Positions 1 to 11,391 of a DNA stretch of 64,000 bases are shown in pieces. This DNA is from Odiellus spinosus. Its lineage: Eukaryota; Arthropoda; Arachnida; Opiliones; Phalangiidae. The translations under genes were made by a program, and so were the position numbers. The notes below the pieces were generated by a model that worked only from the letters and a program-made list of their open reading frames with translations, was not told where the DNA came from and did not search any database. The first letter of the stretch is position 1. Each line of letters begins with the position of its first letter. The stretch is from positions 16,261,492-16,325,491 of the forward strand of contig OY987225.1 of assembly GCA_963920705.1 (NCBI GenBank). Direction: 5' to 3'.

Positions 1-160
1 CCCATAGCAACGAGTGTAATACACGGATAGGTACGAGAGCGAGAAATAGTAAGTGGCAGGCGCGCCATCTATTGTGATAATTCATCATTATATTTGTACC
101 CCAATGGCCGTAGCCCCTGGATGTTGGTTTATGAGTATGGAAATTTCGAATTTGTCAATT
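1..160 (-). mobile_element. Family B MITE, partial
   Basis: This is a reverse-orientation copy truncated by the window edge, recognised by CCATAGCAACG, GGCGCGCCATCT, GGCCGTAGCCCCTGG and the end TTTCGAATTTGTCAATT. Eleven family B copies are visible in the window; none contains a transposase frame. Confidence 0.8.
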
Positions 161-164
161 TAAT

Positions 165-475
165 CGAAAACTCGTCTACGAGTTTGATAATTAACCACGG
201 AAAAAACGGAATAAGCTGTTAATCGTGGATAAAATTATTTTTAAACAAACTTTAATTAAATGGCTAGATAAGGTAATATTAATTCAAATATATTCCTTAT
301 TGATAAATCTGATATTTTCGTGATAATAGTTATAACTGACGACTATTTCATTTCAAAATAATCTTAAATGGTTATTTTTTATCGCAACTGGTGTACGATT
401 AAAATCTCTTAGTGAGGTTTTTTTTTATTTTTTGTACCACCTTATGAAACGGTAAGATTTTACCCAAACACCGAG
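165..475 (+). repeat. Dispersed repeat family R, copy 1
   Basis: About 300 bases with a diverged second copy in the same orientation at 20487-20795. Shared landmarks are TTCCTTATTGATAAAT, GTGATAATAGTTATA and the TTTGTACCACC/ATTGCACCACC end. No coding potential. Confidence 0.65.
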
Positions 476-934
476 CCCTAACTCCGAGCATGCTCTAATG
501 ATAATTATTATTTTTGAACATTGTTCCATTTATAGCAACGGAGGTCGCGAGTGTCAACAATAATGGTTGAAAGTAGACGCTTCTAATTATAATGAGAAAG
601 ACGACGAAGGGGAAGTGGAGAGAACTATGAACATTTACCAGCTGAGCAAGAGGTTCTTATAGGCTGACATTTCAGCCTGCGAGTGTATTTTACAATTTCT
701 TATCTCCGGCGTCAAAGCTCGCCATATGCTGAATGATTATAATGTAGGCGTAGTATTGTCTTTCCTGTTTAAAAATATCAGACCAAGAAATTTATTCGTC
801 GCCTCGCTCGTATATGACAACAATGACCTTGCATAAGTCTCGAGCCCGTTCATAAACCCCAGTTTTTCCTACTTCAAGACTATAATCTAGTTCGATAAAA
901 ATAAACTCAATTCGGGGTAGTTATGAGCTTCCTC
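476..934. other. No recognisable feature
   Basis: Mixed AT-rich sequence with no ORF, repeat copy or structured RNA that I can recognise. Confidence 0.5.
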
Positions 935-1111
935 AAAGGGAGAATGCAACCTAAAAACAAGTGATTTTTTATCGATTCCTTATCGTTTAAATATGGCTAT
1001 TATAACAGTAAAAAAATTACAAACAAATATTAAACTAGAAATAAATTTAAAACACATACCATCAAAATAGGTTTAGCTGGATTCATGGAGAATCATGAAC
1101 TCCCCGTATAA

Positions 1112-1185
1112 GGACTAGCGACCAATGACATTGATCCTGGATATCGTGCATTCCCCATATAAGGGCCATCATTGGTCGCTAGTCC
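1112..1185. repeat. Hairpin within family O element
   Basis: GGACTAGCGACCAATGA on the left pairs with TCATTGGTCGCTAGTCC on the right. The same motif, in diverged form, is in the second O copy near 60630-60700. Confidence 0.75.
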
Positions 1186-1188
1186 ATA

Positions 1189-1542
1189 TTGACGAATTCG
1201 AAATTTCCATACTAATAAACCAACTTCCAGGGGCTACGGCCATTGGGGTAAAAATATAATGATGAATTATCACAATAGATGGCGCGCCTGCGTCTCACTC
1301 TATCTCTCGTTCTCGTACCTATCCACGCATTACCCCCGTTGCTATGGATAATGCGTCGAGTCTCGAAGCGTAAAGGGGAGGGTTACCGCCTAGTTTGTCT
1401 CTCTCGTCATAGCTTAACCAATCAGAATAGGATCAGAATGGGAACTACGATAGCAGCATCTCTTAACAGATCGGAGCGTAAAGAGTGTACTCCAATGACG
1501 CGCTGCCCCTGCAAGTTCCTGTTCATTTTCAAATTCGTCTAT
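1189..1542 (+). mobile_element. Family B MITE, full length (~354 bp)
   Basis: It runs from TTGACGAATTCGAAATTTCC to CAAATTCGTCTAT with TA-like junctions inside family O copy 1. Its internal landmark is GATGGCGCGCCTGCG. An open frame across it is incidental, since other copies do not conserve it. Confidence 0.75.
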
Positions 1543-1967
1543 ATGGGGAGTTCAGGTGATTTCCATGAATTCAGCTATGCCTAATAAATATGCATAATCC
1601 ACCAGTAAAAATTTTTACAAACAAATAAAAACTGGAGATAAAAAACTTAGCTGGAAAATAGGCTTAGCTGGATTTATGGCGATCCTGAACTCTTCATATC
1701 GACCATTGACATTCGCCGATAGTCGTTATATGGGGAGTTGACGATCGCCAAATGAATTAAAGTTTTAAATTTTTTTCTAGTTTAATATTTGCTGGCAAGG
1801 CATATTTTAACGCTAAGGAATCGATTAAAACTCATTGGTTTTTAGGTTGCATTCTCCCTTTAAAGCAGACAGGCAGCTTCATTCCATTCGGGCCTTGTCA
1901 AGTTGATCTCGCGCCAAGTTCGCGAATTAATTAATCCTTAGAAACGGAAAAAATTCCCTAAGTTCGA

Positions 1968-2214
1968 CTATTTTAAAACAAATTGAGATCTCGAAGCTAG
2001 ATTGCAGTAATTTAGTTGGTTCATTTCAATTTAGTTTAAAATATAATTATTACATCGACGAATGAATGACTCGTATTTCCTATAAGAATGAGTACGAATA
2101 AAAAGTTTGTCTTACATTCGGATACATTGTCATTAACTCTAATAAGAAATGTATATTGACATTCACGATGGTCTTATTCAATTAACAAAAGTTATACGAA
2201 TTCAGAGCTCTAGC
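1968..2214. mobile_element. Family A MITE fragment, internally rearranged
   Basis: The first ~80 bases match family A in reverse orientation (ATTGAGATCTCGAAGCTAG), the rest match it forward and end at AATTCAGAGCTCTAG. The two halves therefore face opposite ways. Confidence 0.65.
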
Positions 2215-2732
2215 GAGAAAGTGTATAAACTTCAAAATCTTCCTGAACAACATCGGAAACTCTGCTAGATACTTTAATACAAAAACATAATGGCATGCCT
2301 ACATTTAACGTCAATTTAGAAATAAAAGCATTGAACAAGCTTTCAATGATAGAATTAAAAAAGTTTGGCTGGAGGCCACGGATCTAGATGGAGGGTGTGA
2401 TATTTTTCAGGCAGAATATAAGAGACAATATATAGAGCTAGATCTTCAGGCCTAAACGAAACGTGAATGAAATTACTGGGAGTAGGAGGATATATATAGA
2501 ATATTAAGTAGGAACAGGATATTTCGTCTGGCGCAATAACGGCTGATAAGGGTGTGGGAAATTAGACAATGTCAGAGAAATCCATCCCCGAAACCACGGT
2601 AGACCAATTTTTTTTTTTCCAACAAGTTAAGACTTTAAATTCTTTAGTTGGTCGTAGCTGGATTAAGCTAAGTATATTGTTGTGGAACGTTTTTTAAACA
2701 ATACATCTTTAATACGCCGATTAAGAATATAT
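2215..2732. other. No recognisable feature
   Basis: AT-rich sequence without recognisable coding, RNA or repeat content. Confidence 0.5.
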
Positions 2733-3255
2733 GTAAGAATCGGATAATGAATAATTTAGTATATCCATTAATAACTAGACTTTTTCAGATATTTTAATCT
2801 CGGATAAATTGTTTGTTAATATAAAAATACAAATTATATAAACAGTCGCGCATCAAATACATACGAATTATCGGGAGATAAAATTTTTAACCTCGATTAA
2901 TAAAAAGCTTAGGCGTTTACTCGAATGGATAATGCCAAGTCAAAATATGATGTTTCTCGAAATCCGTGAAGAATGAAATATAATAATTATATTTTAATCT
3001 AAATTGAAAGGAATCGATTAAATTACTACATTCTAGCTTCGAGATCTCAATTTAGGTTAAATTGTTCTTATCGGCGAATGAATAACTCCTATAACGCATC
3101 AACTTCTTATAACAACGAGTACGAATAAGAAGTTGGCTTTACATTCAGTTTCGTTAACTCGAATAAGAAATGTATATTTTATCGCGAGCGAATAATATCT
3201 GATTTACATTCACGTTGGTCTTATTCAATAAACGAAAGTTAATTCCGAACTCCAC
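2733..3255 (+). mobile_element. Family A MITE (~520 bp)
   Basis: It runs from AAGAATCGGATAATGAATAA to AATTCCGAACTCCA. The family consensus ends read TAGAGCTCGGAAT. Eleven copies or fragments occur in the window and none encodes a transposase. Confidence 0.75.
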
Positions 3256-4627
3256 TTAAGAAGTGACAAAATTATTAAATATGTAAAGTATTATTATAAA
3301 TTCAAGTTTATAAACTATAAACTTAAAGGGAGCCAGAATGAAATTGTGTGTAATACGCGATAACTTAATTTTTAGATTTCTTAGACCATAAAAAATGTGA
3401 TATAGTACAAAAAAAGTATCTAAAATTGTTAAATTGGGAAAAAAACGGTATATAAATAAGTACTTTTATACACCATTTTGAATCCCACTCTGTAGAAAAG
3501 TGGATACAAGCCATTCAAATCAAGTCTTAATATTCCAATATTATATATACAAGCAGCAAGTCCCCAAAAGGTGGCGCCCCATTTTCAATAAAATTTATAT
3601 CAACTCAAATATTCGGAGACTGTGGCGCCATCTAACAAAACACGTAAGACTTTCCGAAAGAAAATTTATGATTGGCTGGCCTCCCCTTTTCTACATGGAA
3701 CAAAATGGTGGACAATTTAAAAAAGTCGGGGTAGGGGTAAAATGATGACTTTAAATCTTACTTTTGGAGTAATTAAGCGAAGTAAAAAATATTTGAGTGG
3801 AGGAAGGAATTTTTTCTATTACTGTTTTACTGTTTTATCAACAAAATATGGCTTTTGTAAAGAATTGTTTTATATTGGTACGCCCACATTTATATACCAC
3901 AGCTATAACACGTATTGTAATGAGTTTTTTAAATGCTAACTATGGACAAACAAAAATATATGTTAATATTAAGTTAATATTATTTCGTATTACGTTAATA
4001 TGAATCATAGATTTCAAAAAGGATTCTTAATCATCATTCTGCGGGTGACGATGAAGTTCAATTTTCTCTGTTTATGGTTTCTCCATAAATATTTCGAAAT
4101 TTGTAAAGAAAGGTGGTGAGGTCCAGTATATTCTTTCTAGAGTAAATCGCGACGGCCGGGCGAGACACGCTCCTTCGTTTCGCGAGAGAGAGGGGAGAGT
4201 TGTTTTCCGTCGATTCATTTTCACCCCCGTAAACGTCTAGAAAGTTTGGCGTGATATTAGCACCGCCTACTTAGTTCCAATCTCAACCGCTAAAGAGTGC
4301 AATTTCGAATTCCGTATCTCGACCGTTTAGAGTTTTTGAATTTTTTCCTTTCTCCTCGGGCGAAAGCTCTGACGACGAAACTTTCAGAACCACATACCAA
4401 TCATAATATGCCTTGTTGTAAACTTGAAGTTACCTGTGGTGCTATTTATATTATTGCGTTTTACCGCGCGAAAACGCAATCCCTCTCTCATTAGCCCTGA
4501 GATTTTAGCGATAGAAACAAGGCGCCTGTTCACGTCTAGTTACTAATTATTATATAAGTGATAAATGATAACTAGTTCAAACCAATTATAGAATACGCGA
4601 TAAGAAACAAATATTTTGTAATTTTAC
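3256..4627. other. Unassigned AT-rich region
   Basis: No gene is recognised. GC-richer sequence lies at 4149-4215 (GACGGCCGGGCGAGAC and a GA-rich run). Several short open frames at 3500-4003 overlap one another in different frames and show no domain. Confidence 0.4.
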
Positions 4628-5152
4628 GGAGAATGCAACCTAACAGCAAGTTATTTATTATCGATTCTTTTTCGATTAAATATAGACCTAATTCTCCAGT
4701 CAAAAAATTTACAAACCAACTGGAAATCAATTTAAAACTTAGGCTTAGCAGGATTCATGGAGATAATGAATTCCTTCGCATTAAAGGGTCAGCGAACAAT
4801 TGTACGTAGAGCTCGGAATTCGTATACTTTTTTTTTTAATTGGATAAAATCTACTAAATTCTGATGTATATTATCTGTTTGATTAAAAATAGACTATTTT
4901 TCATTCGAGTTAATTTATTCGAAGATAAAGCAAAAAACATAATCCATATCCGTTTTTATCCGAAAATGGCCTTATCTTAGAATAATATCGGCGTTATACG
5001 TTCGGATAAAAAAAAATCAAAATAGGTCTCGTGGAGATCTCGCCTTAACGACGGGCCTTTATTCATTGGTCGCGGACACTTCAATGCGAAGAAATTTAGA
5101 ATATCTATGAACCGAGCTAAGCCTATTTCCCGTGTAATTTTTAAATTTATTT
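4628..5152. mobile_element. Family O remnants, disrupted
   Basis: A left piece (4628-4805) begins GGAGAATGCAACCTAACAG and a right piece (5013-5152) includes AAGCCTATTTCCCGTGTAAT. Between them lie a family A terminus (TAGAGCTCGGAATTCG, from 4807) and unassigned AT-rich DNA. Confidence 0.5.
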
Positions 5153-5835
5153 CGGAATTCGTATAACCTTTAATTGAATAAGACCAATGTGAATGCCAAT
5201 CAGATATTATTCGTTCGCGAAAAATATCCATTTCTTATTCGAGTTAACGTTTCCGAATGTAACGGCAAACTTCTTATTCGTACCAGAAGCCGATGAAACC
5301 CTCCTTTGAAGTCTACTACTCTAATGTTCCATATAGCGTTCCTCTCTGTATGGGTAAAATTCCCAATTTTACGAGATCAGAGGGGTCTACGGAAAATTCT
5401 AAATTCTCTCTCTCCACAAACGACGACGTTTTTTTGACGAACTCCAAGGCTGCTAGAGATATTCGCTCGACGAACTCCCGCTCCGAAAATATCTACCGTT
5501 AGGAAGCGTACGAATCGCGCTTTTTGAAACTAACCCTTGCAGAGAGGGGTAAACAAGACCCGGGAGTAATAGACTTCAAAGGAGGGTTTCATCGGCTTCT
5601 GTTCGTACTTTTTGTTATAGGCAATACGAGTTACTCATTCGCCGATTTGAAACTCGAGTTTCTTTACGGATTTTAAACCAAATTGAGATTTCGAAGCTAT
5701 AATGTAGTAATTTAGTCGCTGTTCCTTTTAATTTAGATTAAAATATAATTATGATATGTCATTTTACACGGATTTCGAGAAACGTCATATTTTTATCTTT
5801 GCATTATCCGTTCGAATAAACGCGTAATTAGGATA
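5150..5835 (-). mobile_element. Family A MITE interrupted by a second element
   Basis: This is a reverse-orientation copy starting CGGAATTCGTATAACC. It is split by the 318-bp element at 5284-5601 and continues at 5609 with TTTTTGTTATAGGCAATACG through ACGCGTAATTA. Confidence 0.75.
5284..5601. mobile_element. 318-bp TIR element (family D), copy 1
   Basis: Termini CAGAAGCCGATGAAACCC and GGGTTTCATCGGCTTCTG are inverted for about 37 bp. Identical TTCGTAC flanks lie at 5277-5283 and 5602-5608. It interrupts a family A MITE, so insertion and target duplication are directly demonstrated. A 69-codon frame inside is unlikely to be coding. Confidence 0.8.
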
Positions 5836-5854
5836 AACACGTTCGTGTTTATCC
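5832..5854. repeat. Short hairpin
   Basis: GGATAAACACG and CGTGTTTATCC form an inverted pair with a one-base spacer, just before repeat family X. Confidence 0.6.
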
Positions 5855-5859
5855 CTTTA

Positions 5860-6705
5860 TCTGAACTCGAATTTCATCAGAAACCGTAATGTCTTTTCCA
5901 ATGGACCCGCGGCGCTTGATAACTGAAAGCGTCGTCGTCGTCGTCGTCGTCGTTTCCCTCTTCCCACCGTCCACTGAATTCGAATTAATACAGACAAAGG
6001 TACTTTTGAAAAAATTTGATAAGACTTCGATCAGGTACAAGAGTATCTCTAGTTAAACACAGATTTCAATAATGAAATGTTGATTAAGTATACGAAGTAA
6101 TAGAAAGTAAGGTACCTGAATGGGTTACAAAAGGGTGAAATCTTAAGCTTAGCCGAGCTTTACTAATTGCTTCAAAATGAATAAACAAAAATTTTATTTC
6201 TTAAACAGTAGAATGATAAGGAATATCCATCGAATTCGAGTTAATAGAAAGTAAGGCGCCTGAATGGGTTACAAAAGGGTGAAATCATAAGCTTAGCCGA
6301 GCTTTATTAATTGCTTCAAAATGGTAAACAAAATTTTATTTCTTAAACAGTAGAACGATAATGAATATCCATCGAATTCGAGTTAATAGAGAGACAGATG
6401 CCTGTATGGGTGACGAAAAGGGTAAAACATATAACTAGCCGAGCTTTGTTAATTGGCTTTAAATTGATAAACAAAAATTGATTTTATTAAACAGTTGATA
6501 AGTTTTTTTTAATGGCATTTTTTATCGTTAACGGAAAATTGCATTTATTGGGTTCTTTTACTAGGGTAGCCCTCTTCAGCCGTCTAATTTTGACTATTAT
6601 GTCATATCATGAGTATCCCATTATATTCACCCTAATTCACCGTAATTAAAAAGTTGGAATGATTTGCTTATCATTTGATTTTTTAACTTTAATAATATAT
6701 CTCTT
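5860..6705 (+). repeat. Repeat family X, copy 1, with ~142-bp internal tandem units
   Basis: It contains a (GTC)n tract near 5934-5953 and about three tandem units marked by CGAATTCGAGTTAATAG, CTGAATGGGTTAC and GCCGAGCTTT. An inverted copy lies at 58498-59405. Confidence 0.75.
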
Positions 6706-6712
6706 CTCGGCC

Positions 6713-6748
6713 TATATAAACGAGATTTGCATATTCAGTACTCACAGA
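6713..6748 (+). promoter_or_regulatory. Candidate TATA/initiator core promoter
   Basis: TATATAAA at 6713-6720 is followed by TCAGTA at 6735 and by a CTCACAG whose A lies 31 nt from the first T, close to arthropod core promoter spacing. A short frame opens at 6748 and meets a donor-like GTAAGC at 6775. No gene is identified downstream. Confidence 0.25.
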
Positions 6749-7429
6749 TGCACTGTACCAATGCGTGGTTTACGTAAGCGTTTAAAATTGTGGCGAGCCC
6801 TCTCGTTTGTGCAATGGTGACGTCTTCGATTGTTTAGGCAATCGTTTCTCACCTATATTTCGGTGATAAGAGACTCATTTCTCACGATCTTTTGGGTAGA
6901 GTACTCGAATAAACCGAAGCGATTGAATGTAAATCGCCTTACCTAGAAATGTGGCCAATATAATATAGTAAGTCACTGTAAAAACATTTCACAATGAGAG
7001 TTCTAGGGATTAAATATCACTCGAGTTGGACTTCATATCCTGCCAAGTGCTCGATTACACATGAAATTTATAGTTTAACGTTTTCAATCTCTACTTTATT
7101 TCTTAAAATACTTGAGTTTCGCGACTAGGATGTGCTTTAGATCCAATAGCTTCGTCATTACAACTACGTAATAACGTTGCTATTAAGTAGTTGACCAATT
7201 ATTGAAGTCTGTATCTAAATCACGTCTAACTCAATTATAATAAAAAATAAAGATTTAGAATTTTAAATAGGATATACGAAACGGAAATTGATGTCGGCGA
7301 GTTAAATAAACGGCCACATACTTCTGGTCTCCAGAATTATGTTCTCATGCTGCTTTAAAGAATTGTTTCGCTTTCCATGCTCATTTTTTGTCGATGCGAT
7401 TCAATATTATAAATTTAATCTCTAGCTCG
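6749..7429. other. Unassigned region
   Basis: No recognised coding or repeat content apart from the candidate promoter just upstream. Confidence 0.4.
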
Positions 7430-7880
7430 GTCTAGCCCGTCCCTCTTGTAATATTTTAGGTAAGGCTAGGTTAGTTAATCCCTCGACCTCCCCCGTCCAT
7501 CTGGTAATCTTTAAGGTGAGGTTAGGTTAGTTAATCCCTCTAATTAGCCAATCCTTCCAACTAGTTAATCCTTAGCTCGGGCTATTTGTAATATTTTAGG
7601 TAAGGCTAGGTTAGGTTAGTTAATTCCTCGAATTAGCCCATCGTTCCAACTAGTTAATCCCTCGGGTTACCCATTCCATCAAGTAATCTTTAAGGTTAAA
7701 TTAGGTTAATTAAACACTGGAAATAGCCCATCCCTCCAACTAGGTAATCCCTATAACTCGGGCTAACCCGTTCCTCTTGTAGTATTTTAGGTAAGATTAG
7801 TTTAGGTTAGTTAATCAATTGAACTAGCCCATCCCTGTTTTACAACTTAGGTAAGGTTAGGTTAGTTAATCTCTGCCTTT
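7430..7880. repeat. GGTTA-linked minisatellite cluster
   Basis: Irregular tandem units join AGGTTAGGTTAGTTAATCCC to CTAGCCCATCCCTCCAACTA, with a higher-order period near 200 bases. The text resembles the array at 46920-47155. Confidence 0.7.
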
Positions 7881-8038
7881 CGAGATTTGTACCAGGGTCT
7901 CAATTACGAATAGATTGAAGCCTCAATTAAACGCTTTAATTTTTATTCAGCATTAGTAAGAATTAAAGTTCAATAAACCTATAAAGCAAAATAGTGAAAT
8001 GTGGAAAAGGTGTATATTTTTGGAGAAAAAAGGACAGA

Positions 8039-8547
8039 AATTATACAAAAAAGAGGTTGCTTCGCACCCTTAAAAAAACTCTTTATCTAACTCGAATCAA
8101 ACCCGTGAAGGGACAGAAATTATTTGTTAGAGAAAGAGCAATTTCATATCTTTAAAATTATAGTTAGTAGATTTAGTCTACTACTTCAAAGATTTTATTA
8201 CTATTATATATTTTCCAAAAAACGGATAAAGACGACCTAGTTAACCATCCTCTCCCATTGATGTTTATTTTAAATTCTATCAGTATCACTAATAAAATTA
8301 GCTAAAGATGGAGTTCGTTTAATGTATATATATTTATCATTAGTCCTAGGTCGTCTTTATCCGTTTTTTGGAAAATATATAATAGTAATAAAATCTTTGA
8401 AGTAGTAGACTAAATCTACTAACTATAATTTTAAAGATATGAAATTGCTCTTTCTCTAACAAATAATTTCTGTCCCTTCACGGGTTTGATTCGAGTTAGA
8501 TAAAGAGTTTTTTTAAGGGTGCGAAGCAACCTCTTTTTTGTATAATT
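8039..8547. mobile_element. Foldback element F1 with perfect 202-bp arms
   Basis: Arms 8039-8240 and 8346-8547 are exact inverted copies by eye, beginning AATTATACAAAAAAGAGG. They enclose a 105-base loop. A diverged second copy is at 58008-58497. No ORF. Confidence 0.85.
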
Positions 8548-8555
8548 CATTTATT

Positions 8556-8727
8556 AACCAAGCTTGAAAATTTTATCTTCGGATAATTCTTATCCATTTA
8601 ATACACGTCTGTTTATATAATTTGTGGTTTCAAATTAACGAACAATTTATCCGAAGATTAAAATACCTGACAAAAGCCTAGTTATCATTAGTTATCCTAG
8701 GTTATTTATTATCCGATTCGTAGCTAA
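8556..8727 (-). mobile_element. Family A MITE, partial
   Basis: A reverse-orientation terminal fragment from AAGCTTGAAAATTTTATC to TTATTATCCGATTCGTAGC. Confidence 0.65.
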
Positions 8728-9228
8728 AAGCAAAATATGCGTTTTCCGCGTTTCTTGAAAATCGCCCAGTGGAAAGCGATTGTAAGTACACTGCGTTGAG
8801 TTGTTCTTATCTAATTGTAATATCTCGTCTACGTTCCCAATTGTTCGCTTGGGGTATTATGATAGCTGCATTTTTTCGAACATTATCGCTGTAGGTGTCA
8901 CGGTAATCGCCTAAGGGCAATTTGAAAAATAATATCGTAAGTAGGGGGACCGGGAATAACTAATTTCTTCTGGTATACACAATCTAGTCACGCTCAGCGA
9001 CGCGTAAAATTGGCCGCTTTCGTGGTGTTCCGCTTAGAGGCGCTACATAGTTGACCTTTTGTCTTTAAGGTATTTTGTATTATTAAGTGGGAAAAGTCTA
9101 GTAAGGTAATATATACGACCAAGAACTGGCTATTAGAGAGTAATTTTTAGCCACACCACTAATAGTTGTGTAGGCTCTTATTTTGTACCGTTCTGTTAGA
9201 AGTCCCCAGGAATTACGAAACACAAGTA
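8728..9228. other. No recognisable feature
   Basis: Apparently unique AT-rich sequence; nothing recognised. Confidence 0.4.
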
Positions 9229-10185
9229 GTCGCGTATGAAAAATGAAAAAGTTTGTCATGAAAAGAAGTTTGACACGAAAAACAGTTTGTCATGAAAAGT
9301 AGTTTGTCACGAAAAATAGTTTGTCACGAAAAATAGTTTGTCACGAAAAATAGTTTGTCACGAAAAATAGTTTGTTACGAAAAATAAAACATTCACGAAA
9401 AATAAAACTTTTCACGAAAAATAGTTTGTTACGAAAAATAAAACATTCACGAAAAATAAAACTTTTCACGAAAAATAATGTTTGTCACGAAAAATAAAAC
9501 TTTTCACGAAAAATAATGTTTGTCACGAAAAAAACGTTTGTCACGAAAAATAGAACTTTTCACCAAAAACGTTTGTCACGAAAAAAACGTTTGTCACGAA
9601 AAATAGAACTTTTCACCAAAAACGTTTGTCACGAAAAAAACGTTTGTCACGAAAAATAAAGTTTGTCATGAAAAAATAAAGTTTGTCACGAAAAATAGTT
9701 TGTCACAAAAAAACCTCACGAAAAATAAAACTTTTCACGAAAAATAATGTTTGTCACGAAAAAAAACGTTTGTCACGAAAAATTAAGTTTGTCAAAAAAA
9801 AAGTTTGTAACGAAAAATAAAGTTTGGCAGGAAAAATCAAGTTTGTCACGAAAAATCAAGCTTGTCACGAAAAATAAAATTTGTCACGAAAAATAAAATG
9901 TGTCACGAAAAATAAAATTTGTCACGAAAAATAAAATTTGTCACGAAAAATAAAATTTTTCACGAAAAATAAAATTTGTCACGAAAAATAAAATTTGTCA
10001 CGAAAATTGAAAGTTTTCATAAAAAATGAAATCATGAAAAATCAAGTTTGTCATGAAAAATGAAGTTTGTCATGAAAAATGAGGTTTGTCATGAAAAATG
10101 AAGTTTGTCATGAAAAATGAGGTTTGTCATGAAAAATGAAGTTTGTCATGAAAAATGAAAAACATTGTCATGAAAAAAAGTTTCA
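9229..10185. repeat. 19-bp minisatellite
   Basis: About 50 imperfect units of TTTGTCACGAAAAATAAAG. Variants change CACG to CATG toward the right end, so the two halves belong to different subfamilies. Non-coding. Confidence 0.9.
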
Positions 10186-10714
10186 CTTTAATAAACTAAC
10201 TTGAGAGGTGTGGCTATTATGAGTTTCACCATCTTGTTTCTTTTACATACAAAATAATCTTGAGGGAAAGGAGGAGGGCAAACTCTAAGACTATGGCGCC
10301 TGTTTTTTATTTGGTTTTTTATTTTAATTTTTTTTTTTTTTTTTTCTGAAAAGATTAAAAGCCCGCAATCTCTCCAACGAAGGATTAGTTCAGGATTAGT
10401 TTTCGCTTTTTGATTTTTATTTTGAGTGTTGACTTTCCCCATCATTTATTCACTCGTGTACAATACAATTTCTTATCAAATTTTAAATATATTAAATATA
10501 TATTGTGTGTGACCAAGAAGTTTTTAATCCACAACTTAGAGAACATATATTTGGCCAATAAGTTACAGTTAAATTAGCCGTATTTTAATTAGATTTAACT
10601 GAGGTTTACATAGCCTTCTCGGTTCAATAAACCTCGGTTAATTGTGATTAAACCGGTTAGTTACACCTCGTCAGAAAAGGGTATTAGGGCTAGGCGTTTA
10701 TAATATAAATAATT
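10186..10714. other. Unassigned region with poly-T
   Basis: It contains a T-rich tract at 10313-10346. A lysine-rich open frame on the minus strand across that tract is an artefact of it. Confidence 0.5.
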
Positions 10715-11013
10715 AAAATATAATAATTATATTTTAATTTAACATGAAATGAACCGACTAGTTTCGAGAACTCAATTTGGGTTAAAATCCGCGATGAAAA
10801 TCGAATTTCAAATTGTTCTTATCGGCGAATGAATAATTCCTATATCGTATCAATTCCTATAACAATGAGTACGAATAAAATGTTTGCCGTCACATTCGGA
10901 TACGTTAACGCGAATAAGAAATGGATATTTCGTTCGCAAACGGATAATATCTGATTGACATTCACGATGGTCTTATTCAATTAACAAAAGTTCTACAACT
11001 AATCCCGAGCTCT
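10715..11013 (+). mobile_element. Family A MITE, right part
   Basis: It runs from ATAATTATATTTTAATTTAA to ACTAATCCCGAGCTCTA; the left terminus is missing. Confidence 0.65.
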
Positions 11014-11220
11014 ATCTTGAAAGTACATATTTCTTTTTCACGATAGTTCACGCATTAATTTTCAAAATACGCAACAAACTTTAATGAATGCGTGACTATT
11101 GAGACTATGTCTTACGTAAATGCGTTACTAATAACCATCATAACCTTACAAAAGAAAGTTCAATCCAAAAAATCTTTTTCAAATAGATGGTTCTATAAAG
11201 TAACATATACACTAATTTAG

Positions 11221-11391
11221 AAACGGATAAAAGAGCCGTTAAAAAGCACCCGTTTGTATTGCTAATGTTGCCTTTTTCCAAGGTTGGTTTAAAATATAGG
11301 ATTATCTATACTTTTGCCAACCTCGAAACTAACAAAAAGAGTCGTTAAATAGAACCCGTTTCTACGGCAGATGTTGCCTTTTTTCAAGTGT
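11221..11391 (-). repeat. Dispersed repeat, inverted relative to 28836-28982
   Basis: Shared motifs are GTAGAAACGGGTTCTATTTA, TTAGTTTCGAGGTTGGCAAA and TCTTTTATCCGTTT, found in reverse complement here. The rest of 11014-11749 holds nothing recognisable. Confidence 0.65.

Larger units (their letters stand above)
935..1862. mobile_element. piggyBac-like TTAA MITE (family O), copy 1
   Basis: Inverted termini AGGGAGAATGCAACC lie at both ends, next to TCAA on the left and TTAA on the right, consistent with TTAA target sites. Subterminal ATCGATTCCTTATCGTTTAA also occurs at both ends. There is no transposase frame. A family B MITE is nested at 1189-1542. Confidence 0.7.

Noticed and set aside
1279-1584. 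101-codon plus-strand frame
   Set aside because: It lies in a family B MITE; related frames at 48164 and 29437 merely reflect the shared repeat and break at different places.
9229-10185. Possible CRISPR array because of regular repeats
   Set aside because: Units are contiguous with no unique spacers, the genome is eukaryotic and no cas genes are present. The same applies to the other arrays.
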